DNA of 64,000 nt from Telluria antibiotica (GTDB lineage: Bacteria > Pseudomonadota > Gammaproteobacteria > Burkholderiales > Burkholderiaceae_D): assembly GCF_011682055.1 (NCBI RefSeq), contig NZ_JAAQOM010000008.1:1-64000 (forward strand), in the 5' to 3' direction. The notes below the pieces were generated by a model that saw only the letters and a program-made list of their open reading frames with translations, was not told where the DNA came from and made no database searches. Shown one piece after another: positions 24,749 to 33,272 of this stretch (positions are counted from its first letter, which is position 1; each line of letters begins with the position of its first letter). A program made the translations under genes and the position numbers.

Positions 24749-25909
24749 TCACGCGGCCACGCTTGCCTCGGCCCTTGTACGCGGGCTCGCGCAGTATGCC
24801 GTCTCGGTGCGGGGGCTGGCGCAGTATGCGGTTGCCGATACCGCGCCCTCGCTGTTGCGTGCTTGCGTCTTGACGCGTGGGCTGGCGCAATAAGCCGCTT
24901 CGACGCGCGGGCTGGCGCAGTAGGCCGTTGCAGACGTCGCGCCTTCGCCAGTGCGCGTCTGTGCCTTGATGCGCGGGCTGGCGCAATAGGCCGCTTCGAT
25001 GCGCGGGCTCGCGCAGTAAGCGGTTTTGGTACGCGGGCTGGCGCAGTAGGCGGTCGCGGACGTCGCGCCTTCGCCGGTGCGGGCTTGTGCCTTGATACGC
25101 GGGCTGGCGCAATAGGCCGCTTCGATGCGGGGGCTGGCGCAGTAAGCGGTTTTGGTACGCGGGCTGGCGCAGTACGCAGTTGCAGACGTGGCGCCTTCGC
25201 CGGTGCGGGCTTGTGCCTTGATGCGCGGGCTGGCGCAATAAGCCGCTTCGATGCGCGGGCTGGCGCAGTAGGCGGTTTTGGTACGCGGGCTGGCGCAGTA
25301 GGCCGTCGCGGACGTCGCGCCTTCGCCGGTGCGGGCTTGCGCCTTGATACGTGGGCTGGCGCAGTAGGCGGTTTTGGTCCACGGGCCGGCGCAGTAGGCC
25401 GCTTCGACACGCGGGCTGGCGCAGTATGCCGCCTCGACGCGCGGGCTCGCGCAGTAGGCGGCGACGGCGGTCGTCGCGATCTGGCCATCGCGCGCCGCGT
25501 CGCCAGCTGCCGGCGCGGCCAGCGCACCCGGGTAAGCGTCGCCGAACGTGGCTTCGTACAGGTCACGCATGCGGTCGCCGCTGTCGAGGCGGAACTGCTC
25601 GTCGTCTTCGTCGCCCATGCCGACGTACGGGTAATGATGCAGGAAGTAGCCGAACGCCTGCTCGCAGTCGGCGGCGTATTTCATCGTGTCGAGGATGTGG
25701 TAGTGCCAGAACGTGTCGACGTCGACCAGCGGTGCCGTGTCCTCGTCCGGATACAGCTTCATCAGGCACAGGAAACGACGGTATTCCTTTTCGACGGCAT
25801 TGGCTTTTTCCAGGCTCCAGCCTTCGCCGGACGGGCCGTGCATCAGCTTCGTCTTGATCGGTTCCAGGTCGAGTTGCATCACGGCGTTGAACAGGTCGTT
25901 TGCGTTCAT
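24749..25909 (-). CDS. GRDP-like domain protein with 17 cysteine motifs (copy 2)
   Basis: A 386-residue paralogue of the gene at 21110. Residues 1-128 are nearly identical to copy 1, including FWHYHILDT, C82 and HHYPYVGM. The tail (151-386) has 17 motifs: AYCASPR 16 times and AYCAGPW once, where copy 1 has AFCAGPRP. Most are organised as 42-residue blocks of three motifs plus a spacer ending QARTGEGATSAT. One cysteine per motif is invariant. There is no signal peptide or membrane helix. ATG 25909 follows GAGGA at the right distance. The conserved head with a diverged, amplified tail resembles leader plus multi-core architecture, but no modification enzyme is nearby, so function stays unknown. 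Confidence 0.75.
   Translation of the reverse strand: MNANDLFNAVMQLDLEPIKTKLMHGPSGEGWSLEKANAVEKEYRRFLCLMKLYPDEDTAPLVDVDTFWHYHILDTMKYAADCEQAFGYFLHHYPYVGMGDEDDEQFRLDSGDRMRDLYEATFGDAYPGALAAPAAGDAARDGQIATTAVAAYCASPRVEAAYCASPRVEAAYCAGPWTKTAYCASPRIKAQARTGEGATSATAYCASPRTKTAYCASPRIEAAYCASPRIKAQARTGEGATSATAYCASPRTKTAYCASPRIEAAYCASPRIKAQARTGEGATSATAYCASPRTKTAYCASPRIEAAYCASPRIKAQTRTGEGATSATAYCASPRVEAAYCASPRVKTQARNSEGAVSATAYCASPRTETAYCASPRTRAEASVAA
24752..25459 (-). repeat. 30-bp and 126-bp tandem repeats inside copy 2
   Basis: The coding repeat has a 30-bp basic unit (one AYCASPR motif plus three residues). Three of the larger 126-bp blocks (three motifs and a spacer) follow each other, with degenerate units at both ends. 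The period and the spacer differ from the 93-bp array of copy 1, so the two tails expanded independently after the heads were duplicated. Confidence 0.88.
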
Positions 25910-26058
25910 GATTATCCTCATTGTGTGTAGTTAAAAGTACAGCTTTCCCTAGTTATGGTTTGTGGTGAAGCAACTGCCCGAGAACAACATTTCCTTAAAG
26001 CACATGCTGACGTCCAGCAACATCTAACGTGATTCGTGGATCTGTCTTACATGTGATC

Positions 26059-26100
26059 AATGTAAATGAGGGAATTCCTTGAGTTATTGATATTTATCAA
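26059..26100 (-). promoter_or_regulatory. FNR/ANR-type class II promoter of copy 2
   Basis: TTGATATTTATCAA at 26087-26100 is identical to the box of copy 1. On the minus strand TACATT (26064-26059) stands as -10, giving a start near 26052 with the box at -41.5. The bases between differ from copy 1, while the box, the -10 and their spacing are kept, as expected for functional sites. Confidence 0.7.
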
Positions 26101-26200
26101 AGAAACAACAATAGTTGCTTAAGCGGATATGCAATACGCGAAAGATAGGATAGGCCCTATCCAACGGGGATAAATGACGGGGGCAGTGCGAGGAGGTGGA

Positions 26201-28054
26201 TCAGATGACGGAGGAGCCCGTAGCTTGCTCGAGAGGGGAATGAACAGGATGTTCCTGCTGTCCGATGACGGGCGCGGACACGGTCACCGTCGTGCCTCCG
26301 TCCGGCTCGCTGAACACGGCGCAGGTGCCGCCAAGGATCACGATGCGCTCTTCGATGCCGACGAGGCCGAACGATCCGTATTTGTTGCGCCCGCCCGGCG
26401 GCAGGCCGCAACCGTTGTCGCGCACCGTCAGCGACAGCCAGCCGCCGTTCAGCCGCAACTCCACCTTCACGCGCGTCGCGTTCGCGTGCCGCACGATGTT
26501 CGTCAGCGATTCCTGCAGGATGCGGAAGAACGCCGTCGCGCAATGGTCCGACAGCATGATTTCGCCGTGGTCATCCTGAATGTCGCACTGGATGCCCGTG
26601 CGGCGCTGGAACTGGTTGACTTGCCACTCGACCGCGGCAGAGAGGCCCAGGTCGAGCACCGTCGGACGCAGGTCGTTGATGATCTGGCGCACGCTCTTGA
26701 TCGTCGTGTCGATCTGCAGCAGCGTGGCGCGGGCGCGCTTGTGCAGGTGGCTGTGCGTGCCTTGCGTGCGTCCGGCCAGCAGTTCGGCCTCGATGCGCAG
26801 CGCGAGCAGGCTCTGGCCGAGGTCGTCGTGGATCTCGCGCGCGATGCGCTTGCGCTCCATTTCCTTGATCTGGTAGGCGTGGTCGGCCAGGCGCCTGAGC
26901 TTCTGGTGCGACAGCTGCAGCTTGCCCTGGCTTTCGCGCAGTTCGCTCGTCATCTCCTGCGCGAGCGCGAGGGCGGCGCGGCGTGACGAGGTCAGCGTGT
27001 GCAGCAGCGCGTACAGCAGGATCGAGCCGAGGAAGCCGAACCCCATCATCAGCTTCGGGTAATACGTGTCGAAGGCCGTGTACAGCGAGGCCTTCGGGGC
27101 CGAGTAGGTCGTCTTCCATGTACGGCCGTTGAAATCCAGCGGGATGGTCACGGAAAACGTGCCCTCGCCGGCGGCCGGCGGCGGCGTCGGATCGGCACGC
27201 GTGCCCTGGCTGTCGAACAAGATGCGCGGCAGCCCCGCCGTATCGCGGCCTTTGGCGTCCAGCCCCGGCCCGATGTCGTACAAGGTCATGCGCAGGCCGC
27301 GGATCGGGACCTCGTCCATCACGCCGTGCAGCAGTTTCGGAACGCTGAACGCAATGCCCAGCGAGCCGGTATAGGCCGCGCGGCGTTGTTCGGTCGTGGC
27401 GGGCGCGGTGCCGATGCGATAGATCGGCATGCGCATGCCGAGGTGCGTGTCGTTGGGCCCGGACAGCGCGAGGATCGGCGTGCCGGACGCGTACAACGAG
27501 CCGCGGTCGCGCGACTCGTCCAGCTGGCGGCTGAAATAGCGGTTGGCCGCCAGGTCGGTGCCGTAGTGGCCGGGTGTCGCCGGGTCCGGCTCGATGTACG
27601 ACACGACCAGGTAGGACGGACGCCTTCCCGGCGGCGTGATGTCCAGCGGGGCTGCCAGGTGCACGACGTCGTGCATTTCCTTGCGCAATTCGGCGACGAA
27701 GACGTCGCGCTCCGGGGCGGTTACTAGGATCGCGAAATTGATCGAGTCGATGGCCGGGTAATTCCGCGCGAGGTTCAACCCGTTGACATATTCGTGGAAC
27801 TTGCGGTGGCTCAGGACATCGGTGCTCTGGATCATGCTGCCGGCCGTACGCAGCACGTCGGTATAGGATTTGATCCGGACGCTGATGACGCTCTGCGCAT
27901 ACTTCGCGTGGTTGACGAAGCGTTCGTGGGCATTGTTTTCGATCGAGCGCTGGGTGATCACGTACGCCACGCTGCCGATGACGGACGACAGCAGCACGCC
28001 CGTCCAGAACGAGAACCGGGTGACGGAAAACGCGTCGCGCAGGACCGGGGGCAT
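26201..28054 (-). CDS. CHASE-domain sensor histidine kinase, NarL-type (copy 2)
   Basis: A 617-residue kinase with the same plan as copy 1: two membrane helices around a CHASE sensor, then HisKA_3 (H409 in EIHDDLGQSL) and a HATPase domain (NIVRHANAT, RDNGCGLPPGG). From helix 2 (KLMMGFGFLGSILLY) to about residue 595 the two proteins are almost identical, and the DNA differs by only scattered bases. The CHASE part and the last 20 residues differ clearly, so the two kinases probably sense different ligands but signal to the same partner. It is followed on the same strand by the repeat gene copy 2, which has its own promoter. No response regulator is adjacent. Confidence 0.88.
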   Translation of the reverse strand: MPPVLRDAFSVTRFSFWTGVLLSSVIGSVAYVITQRSIENNAHERFVNHAKYAQSVISVRIKSYTDVLRTAGSMIQSTDVLSHRKFHEYVNGLNLARNYPAIDSINFAILVTAPERDVFVAELRKEMHDVVHLAAPLDITPPGRRPSYLVVSYIEPDPATPGHYGTDLAANRYFSRQLDESRDRGSLYASGTPILALSGPNDTHLGMRMPIYRIGTAPATTEQRRAAYTGSLGIAFSVPKLLHGVMDEVPIRGLRMTLYDIGPGLDAKGRDTAGLPRILFDSQGTRADPTPPPAAGEGTFSVTIPLDFNGRTWKTTYSAPKASLYTAFDTYYPKLMMGFGFLGSILLYALLHTLTSSRRAALALAQEMTSELRESQGKLQLSHQKLRRLADHAYQIKEMERKRIAREIHDDLGQSLLALRIEAELLAGRTQGTHSHLHKRARATLLQIDTTIKSVRQIINDLRPTVLDLGLSAAVEWQVNQFQRRTGIQCDIQDDHGEIMLSDHCATAFFRILQESLTNIVRHANATRVKVELRLNGGWLSLTVRDNGCGLPPGGRNKYGSFGLVGIEERIVILGGTCAVFSEPDGGTTVTVSAPVIGQQEHPVHSPLEQATGSSVI

Positions 28055-28174
28055 GGTTATTCGGAAGTGGCGCCGGACCTCTCCGGCAGATCATAGTTGA
28101 CAATTTGCAACTTACTCGCGTCGCGCGCGGGATGGACCTAGCAGTTTGAAGGGTTGTCGATAGGGCAAAAGTGT

Positions 28175-28209
28175 AAAAAAAAAGCCCGGCTCACGCATGG
28201 AGCCGGGCT
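28175..28209 (-). terminator. Intrinsic terminator of glnS
   Basis: Stem AGCCCGGCTC (28183-28192) and GAGCCGGGCT (28200-28209) with a seven-base loop, followed on the minus strand by nine T. It lies 24 bases after the glnS stop. Confidence 0.92.
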
Positions 28210-28232
28210 TGTGCGGGATAGACGGGGGCGTC

Positions 28233-29981
28233 TTACTTGCCCCAGCTGTCCTTGAGCGTCGTGACGCGGTTGAACACGGGCTTGTCCGGCGCGGAATCGA
28301 CGCGGTCGGCGACGAAATAGCCGTGGCGCTCGAACTGGAAGCGCTGGTCGGGCGCGGCCTGGGCCAGGCCCGGCTCCAGGTAGGCGGTGACGGTTTCCAG
28401 TGCGTTCGGGTTCAGCACGCTCATGAAATCCTTGCCGCCGCCGTCCGGTTGCGGGTCGAGGAACAGGCGGTCGTACAGGCGCACCTCGGCGTCAAGGGCG
28501 TGAGTGGCGCTGACCCACGTGATGTTGCCCTTGACCTTGTACGTGTCCGCGCCCGGCGTGCCCGATTTCGAGTCCGGGAAATAGTTCACGTGCACGGCGG
28601 TGACGTTGCCGTCCGCATCCTTGTCGAACCCGGTGCACTCCGCCACGAAGCCGTACTTCAGGCGCACGCGCGAGCCCGGCTTGTCGTCGATGGGCGGGTA
28701 GAAGCGGTGGTAGCCCTTGGCCGGCACTTCCATGAAGTCTTCCTGCTCGATCCACAGTTCGCGCGAGAACGGGAACGAACGGGTGCCCCATTCCGGATGG
28801 TGCGGATGGACGGGCGCGCTGCAGTCGACCGTCTCGCCTTCCGGGAAGTTGTCGACGATGAGCTTCAGCGGACGCAGCACGGCGACGGCGCGCGGCGCCT
28901 TCGGGTCGAGGTCGTCGCGCAGCGAGCCTTCCAGGGTGCTCATGTCGATCCAGCCGTCCGCCTTCGAGACGCCGATGCGTTCGCAGAACAGCTGGATGGA
29001 TTCCGGCGTGTAGCCGCGGCGGCGCAGGCCGACGATCGTGGGCATGCGCGGATCGTCCCAGCCGTTCACGACGCCCGTATCGACCAGCTGGCGCAGCTTG
29101 CGCTTCGACGTGACGACGTACGTCAGGTTCAGGCGCGCGAATTCGTACTGGCGCGGCACGGGGCGCTCGAAGAAGCCGCCGTCGGCGAGCGTGTCGACGA
29201 GCCAGTCATAGAACGGGCGGTGGTCCTGGAATTCCAGGGTGCACAGCGAGTGCGTGATGTTTTCCAGCGCGTCGGAGATCGGGTGCGTGTAGTCGTACAT
29301 CGGGTAGATGCACCACTTGTCGCCCGTGCGGTGGTGATGCGCGTGACGGATGCGGTACAGCGCGGGGTCGCGGTTCGTCATGATGGGAGACGCCATCGCG
29401 TCCTCGCTCATCTTGGCGCGCAGCACGTGTTCGCCGTCCTTGTACTTGCCGGCCTTCATGTCGCGGAAGATCTGCAGCGATTCCTCGACTGGACGGTTGC
29501 GGAACGGCGAGTTCGTGCCCGGCGTGCCGAAATTGCCGCGGTTACGCGACATGTCCTCGGCGCTCTGGCTGTCGACGTAGGCTTTACCGTTCTGGATCAG
29601 GTATTCGGCCATCGCGTACAACTGGTCGAAGTAGTCGCTGGCGTAGTGCAGGTATTCCTGGCCACCTTGCTCCCACGTGAAGCCCAGCCATTTGACGCTG
29701 TCCATGATCGTGTCGACGTATTCCTGGTCTTCCTTTTCCGGGTTCGTGTCGTCGAAACGGAGGTGGCAGCGGCCCTGGTAGTCGCGGGCGAGGCCGAAGT
29801 TCAGGCAGATCGATTTGGCGTGGCCCACGTGCAGGTAGCCGTTCGGCTCCGGCGGGAAGCGCGTGATCACGGACGGCATGCCGGTACGGGCGTGGGTCCC
29901 CGAGGCGATATCGGATTCGACGATCGCGCGGACGAAATTCGGCGACGGGGTCGCCGTCGTGGTGTTTTTCTCGTTACTCAT
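28233..29981 (-). CDS. glnS: Glutaminyl-tRNA synthetase
   Basis: A 582-residue class I synthetase that charges tRNA-Gln. The HIGH motif appears as PPEPNGYLHVGHAKS and the KMSKS motif as VTSKRKL. LRFDDTNPEKED and YRIRHAHHHRTGDKWCIYP-type blocks are characteristic of GlnRS, as is the C-terminal two-barrel anticodon-binding region (FPFSRELWIEQEDF). An upstream ATG-less extension is open to 30083, but ATG 29981 with MSNEKN matches family N-termini. An intrinsic terminator follows. Length is slightly above the E. coli enzyme (554). Confidence 0.95.
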   Translation of the reverse strand: MSNEKNTTTATPSPNFVRAIVESDIASGTHARTGMPSVITRFPPEPNGYLHVGHAKSICLNFGLARDYQGRCHLRFDDTNPEKEDQEYVDTIMDSVKWLGFTWEQGGQEYLHYASDYFDQLYAMAEYLIQNGKAYVDSQSAEDMSRNRGNFGTPGTNSPFRNRPVEESLQIFRDMKAGKYKDGEHVLRAKMSEDAMASPIMTNRDPALYRIRHAHHHRTGDKWCIYPMYDYTHPISDALENITHSLCTLEFQDHRPFYDWLVDTLADGGFFERPVPRQYEFARLNLTYVVTSKRKLRQLVDTGVVNGWDDPRMPTIVGLRRRGYTPESIQLFCERIGVSKADGWIDMSTLEGSLRDDLDPKAPRAVAVLRPLKLIVDNFPEGETVDCSAPVHPHHPEWGTRSFPFSRELWIEQEDFMEVPAKGYHRFYPPIDDKPGSRVRLKYGFVAECTGFDKDADGNVTAVHVNYFPDSKSGTPGADTYKVKGNITWVSATHALDAEVRLYDRLFLDPQPDGGGKDFMSVLNPNALETVTAYLEPGLAQAAPDQRFQFERHGYFVADRVDSAPDKPVFNRVTTLKDSWGK

Positions 29982-30181
29982 GAAGCCGTGTTGGATGGGT
30001 ATGATTCCCGGCATTTTACCGTAAAGCGGCATCGGGGCCGCTATGTGGTCAAGCGCACGGTCTGCGCGCGGGGCCGTCCGCATACTGGGGAGGCACCGCC
30101 CAGCGGTGGCCTGTCAAGTTGGCGCTTTCTATAGGATAATCTCGGTTTAATGTTTTTTCGGCCACAGCCGGAGAGTTCCAA

Positions 30182-30472
30182 GTGGAAAATTTATACGCGA
30201 TCCTCGGCGTCGCGCCGAATGCCAGCGACGACGACATCAAGAAGGTCTACCGTTCGCTCGCGATGCGCTACCACCCGGACCGCAACCAGGCGCCGGGTGC
30301 GGAGGCGCGTTTCAAGGCCGTCACGAAGGCCTATGAAGTCCTGGCCGACCCGGTCAAGCGCGCCGAATACGACCAGAGCGTGAACCACCGCATCGTGCTC
30401 GACGCGGAAGCGGAGGCGTTCGAATTGTGGCGCTCCCTGTTCGCCCTGAACGGCGTGAACGTGGCCGCCTGA
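30182..30472 (+). CDS. J-domain co-chaperone (short)
   Basis: A 96-residue protein made almost entirely of a J domain: [20 protein letters not shown], then the HPD signature in MRYHPDRNQ and the helix IV region [14 protein letters not shown]. It should stimulate the ATPase of an Hsp70. The remaining 25 residues carry no Gly/Phe or zinc-finger region, so it is a class C J-protein. The start is GTG 30182, with GGAGAG seven bases before it. It is the first of four closely spaced genes reading the same way; the other three are unknown, which suggests a dedicated client set. Confidence 0.85.
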   Translation: MENLYAILGVAPNASDDDIKKVYRSLAMRYHPDRNQAPGAEARFKAVTKAYEVLADPVKRAEYDQSVNHRIVLDAEAEAFELWRSLFALNGVNVAA

Positions 30473-30497
30473 ACACCCACCAGAATACGAGTCAGAC

Positions 30498-31013
30498 ATG
30501 AAAAAAGTACATCCGGAGTTCGCCTTCCAGTCGCGCGAACTGGAAGGACAGATCGAGGGCACGCTGGGCGACCCGCCCAACCGCAAGAACTACGACATGA
30601 TGGTGCAGGCCCTCGTCTCGGAATACGCGAACGGCGACGGGCTGGACGACGTCAACCTGATGGCGTTCGCGCTCGTCGACCGCATCCGCTTCAGCGATCC
30701 GAAGGGCCTGATCCGCGAAGCCTACGACTACGAAGGCGGCGACCCGGCGAAGGTGTTCGCGATGGCCAATTGCGACGGCGACGACGAGGGCAAGGCGATG
30801 TATGCCGCCATCTGCGACAACTACCCGGAACTGGCGCGTCAGGCCATCGTGACGGCGTTCCTGTACAAGAACCAGGCCCGCTGGGAAGACGACGACCAGT
30901 CGCTCGACCAGCTCGCGAAGGATGACGAAGGCGACGACGACGAGCTCGACGAGTCGGCCGCCGGCGACGACTTCGCCCAGTTGTTCGACCAGGATGGAGG
31001 TGACCGCGAATGA
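30498..31013 (+). CDS. Hypothetical acidic protein downstream of the J-protein
   Basis: A 171-residue soluble protein with a strongly acidic C-terminus (DDEGDDDELDESAAGDD). No family recognised. It has no signal peptide or membrane segment. It starts 25 bases after the J-domain gene and overlaps the next gene by four bases (ATGA), so it belongs to the same operon. Confidence 0.7.
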   Translation: MKKVHPEFAFQSRELEGQIEGTLGDPPNRKNYDMMVQALVSEYANGDGLDDVNLMAFALVDRIRFSDPKGLIREAYDYEGGDPAKVFAMANCDGDDEGKAMYAAICDNYPELARQAIVTAFLYKNQARWEDDDQSLDQLAKDDEGDDDELDESAAGDDFAQLFDQDGGDRE

Positions 31014-31792
31014 GCGACGACAACAAATCCAACTTGCCCGCGCTGACCAAGCAGGTCGGCGACCTCGTGCTGGCCGGCTCGCTGCAGCACGCCGAGGAGG
31101 CGCTGTCGCAGGCCGCCGACGAGCATGGCGACTACGCCGTGGCCGAGGTGCTGTCCACGTTGCCGCCGCAGGTGACCGCGCTGCACCTTGCCGGCTTCGA
31201 CGGCGCCAAGACGTCGCTGGCCACGCTGCTCGTGCCGCCGAAGGCATGGGCCGAGAGCCTCGCGTACCTGGCCGCCACGTGGCCGGACGACATGATCGAG
31301 GACGATCCCGAGCGCATCGCCGAGAACCTGTTCAACCACATCCACGGCGTCGTCTACGCGACGGAGGACGAAGGCCGCCGCCACGAGCTGCTGTCCGAGG
31401 CGTCGGCCACGGACTACGGCGCGACGGCGTTCGCCATCGTGTGGTCGCTGGCGCCGCGCGAGATCCTCGAGGTCGCCGGCGAGATCAACGTGCGCGGCCC
31501 GCACATCAACGTGCACACGACGTCCGACAGCGACATCGTGCCGCTCGCCGTCGACCTGGCCAAGGCCAGCGAGGACGGCTGGCAGCGTTCGTTGCTGGAA
31601 CTGTTCCCGGACTACCGCAACACGGCCGACCTCGCTGACGTCGAACTGCCGGACGACCCGGACGAGGAAACGGAATTCCAGCAGCGCGGCACGCGCGAAC
31701 TGCTGTACCGCCTGCGCAAGCAGGTGCCGTCCGTGCGCAGCATGCCGCGCCGCAGCGGCCGCCGCAGCATGGGTACGGACATCTTCTCGTGA
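31010..31792 (+). CDS. Hypothetical protein of the J-protein operon
   Basis: A 260-residue protein, mainly helical, with repeated alpha-helical hairpins rich in alanine and leucine (DLVLAGSLQHAEEALSQA, YAVAEVLSTLPPQVTALHLA) and an arginine-rich end (MPRRSGRRSMG). No known catalytic motif. The ATGA overlaps on both sides make translational coupling with both neighbours likely. It might be a scaffold or adaptor for the J-protein, but that is a guess from position only. Confidence 0.7.
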   Translation: MSDDNKSNLPALTKQVGDLVLAGSLQHAEEALSQAADEHGDYAVAEVLSTLPPQVTALHLAGFDGAKTSLATLLVPPKAWAESLAYLAATWPDDMIEDDPERIAENLFNHIHGVVYATEDEGRRHELLSEASATDYGATAFAIVWSLAPREILEVAGEINVRGPHINVHTTSDSDIVPLAVDLAKASEDGWQRSLLELFPDYRNTADLADVELPDDPDEETEFQQRGTRELLYRLRKQVPSVRSMPRRSGRRSMGTDIFS

Positions 31793-32688
31793 CGGAGCGC
31801 GCCACCACGATGCTGCCTGCAATCGTCATCGAAAAACTGCCGCGGCTGGTCCGCGCGATCCGGCTGCTCGCGCAGCACGCCAGTGCCGACGAGGCCGCCG
31901 GCCTCGCCGACGAACTCGCCGGCATCACGGCGATGGTGGCCGAGAAGTTCACCAACGACCGCACGGCCGAAGGCATCCAGCGCGCGCAGCTGCTGGCCAT
32001 CGGCGGCGTCTCGCTGGGCCTCGAACACCTCGTCGAGACCGACGACGAGCAGGGCGACCTGGACGCGCTGGACGTGCTGCTGGACGAGGGCGCGGAATTC
32101 GTGTTCCAGCAGGGCTTCCGCCTGATCCGCGAACTGGCGGCGCTGCCGGAAGACACGCTGGTCGGCGAATTCGACAACGACCCCGTGTACGCGCAGCGCC
32201 GCTTGAAGGAATTGTTCGTCGATATCTGCACGGCCGATCCGGGCGAGACGTGGTCCGGCTACGAGCGCTACCTGGGGCAGCTGAAGCAGCGCCAGGACGT
32301 GCAGGCCGTCGTGCGCGCGGCGCAGTGGCTGCGCCGGCATCACTGGGAAGGCCCCGTCAAGGATCCCGACCTGAACGCGGAAGGCGTCATCGCGCTCGCG
32401 ATCGTCTTCGGCATCGACGGCAGCGGGCGCATCGTCGCGCGCACGGGGCAAAAGGAATTCGAGCGCTTCGTGCAGGCCGTCCGCAAGGGCAAGCCCGATT
32501 TCGAGGCCGGCTGGGCCGCGCTGCTGGAACACATCCCGGCACCGCACCGGGCCATCGTCGCCGACCGCATCGACAGCTACCGCCACAGCCTCCTGCTGCA
32601 GAATATCGCTGCCAAAGTGCCGCTGAAGGAATTGTTCGTGGAGCTTGAGAATTACGCTGGCTCGGAGCTCGACGCCGAGTATCCGTAA
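31789..32688 (+). CDS. Hypothetical protein, last gene of the J-protein operon
   Basis: A 299-residue helical protein of unknown family. It shares general features with the preceding gene product: many short amphipathic helices and acidic patches (VETDDEQGDLDALDVLLDEG). No motifs for catalysis, membrane insertion or export were seen. The next 220 bases hold a hairpin repeat and no gene. Confidence 0.7.
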   Translation: MTERATTMLPAIVIEKLPRLVRAIRLLAQHASADEAAGLADELAGITAMVAEKFTNDRTAEGIQRAQLLAIGGVSLGLEHLVETDDEQGDLDALDVLLDEGAEFVFQQGFRLIRELAALPEDTLVGEFDNDPVYAQRRLKELFVDICTADPGETWSGYERYLGQLKQRQDVQAVVRAAQWLRRHHWEGPVKDPDLNAEGVIALAIVFGIDGSGRIVARTGQKEFERFVQAVRKGKPDFEAGWAALLEHIPAPHRAIVADRIDSYRHSLLLQNIAAKVPLKELFVELENYAGSELDAEYP

Positions 32689-32691
32689 GGC

Positions 32692-32757
32692 ATGGTGGGC
32701 TCAGGGAGCCCACCCTACCTAGCCCAAATCGTAGGGTGGGCACCCGTGCTCACCATC
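32692..32757. repeat. Hairpin repeat of the GTAGGGTGGGC family, copy 2
   Basis: GGTGGGCTCAGGGAGCCCACC forms a first hairpin; CCCACCCTAC and GTAGGGTGGG form a second across a 12-base spacer, and ATGGTG and CACCAT close the ends. It lies downstream of the J-protein operon. Confidence 0.75.
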
Positions 32758-32912
32758 CGCTCGAATCATCAAATTTGGTAATTTGACGGCGAAGCACCGA
32801 CCTCGTCAGTACGGTTCGTGCGCCCCCCGATTCCCAACAGGACTACCATGACGCTCCAGCCCCGCATCTCCAGCCGGATGCGGACACGAGCCATCAATGC
32901 AAGGAGTACGTC

Positions 32913-33239
32913 ATGTTGCAAGCAAACGAAATCCAGCAGCGATTCACTCATATTCAGCAAACCATCCAGGAAGCCGAGCAGGCTTGCAAGCAGGCCGGCG
33001 ACGCACCGGACGAAATCCGCAACGTGATCGACAAGCTGTCGCGCGAAGCGAAGCAGGCGCAGACCGTCATGCAGTCGAACGACCAGCAGCGCATCCAGCA
33101 ATGCGTGGACAACCTGGAAGACATGGGCGACGAAGCTAAGCGCATCAGCCGCTCGCTGCCGACGATGCCGGCCCACCTGGAAGCCGCTGTCACCCGCGTG
33201 CACGCGGAATTGTCGGACCTGAAGCACAAGCTGCACTGA
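32913..33239 (+). CDS. Small coiled-coil hypothetical protein
   Basis: A 108-residue, glutamine-rich, wholly helical protein (MLQANEIQQRFTHIQQTIQE...). The heptad pattern is compatible with an antiparallel coiled coil. Four-residue spacing of A and L and no signal peptide suggest a soluble cytoplasmic protein. ATG is preceded by AAGGAG at six bases. No family recognised. Confidence 0.72.
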   Translation: MLQANEIQQRFTHIQQTIQEAEQACKQAGDAPDEIRNVIDKLSREAKQAQTVMQSNDQQRIQQCVDNLEDMGDEAKRISRSLPTMPAHLEAAVTRVHAELSDLKHKLH

Positions 33240-33272
33240 CGTGCGTGACCGCCGCGGCGCGGGCCGTGGCGG

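Noticed and set aside
21110-25459. CASPR/CAGPR as a sulfatase-type formylglycine motif (CxPSR)
   Set aside because: The order of residues differs (C-A-S-P-R against C-x-P-S-R) and there is no sulfatase domain.
28197-30134. 645-codon plus-strand frame over glnS
   Set aside because: Antisense to a complete, well-recognised synthetase; no domain.
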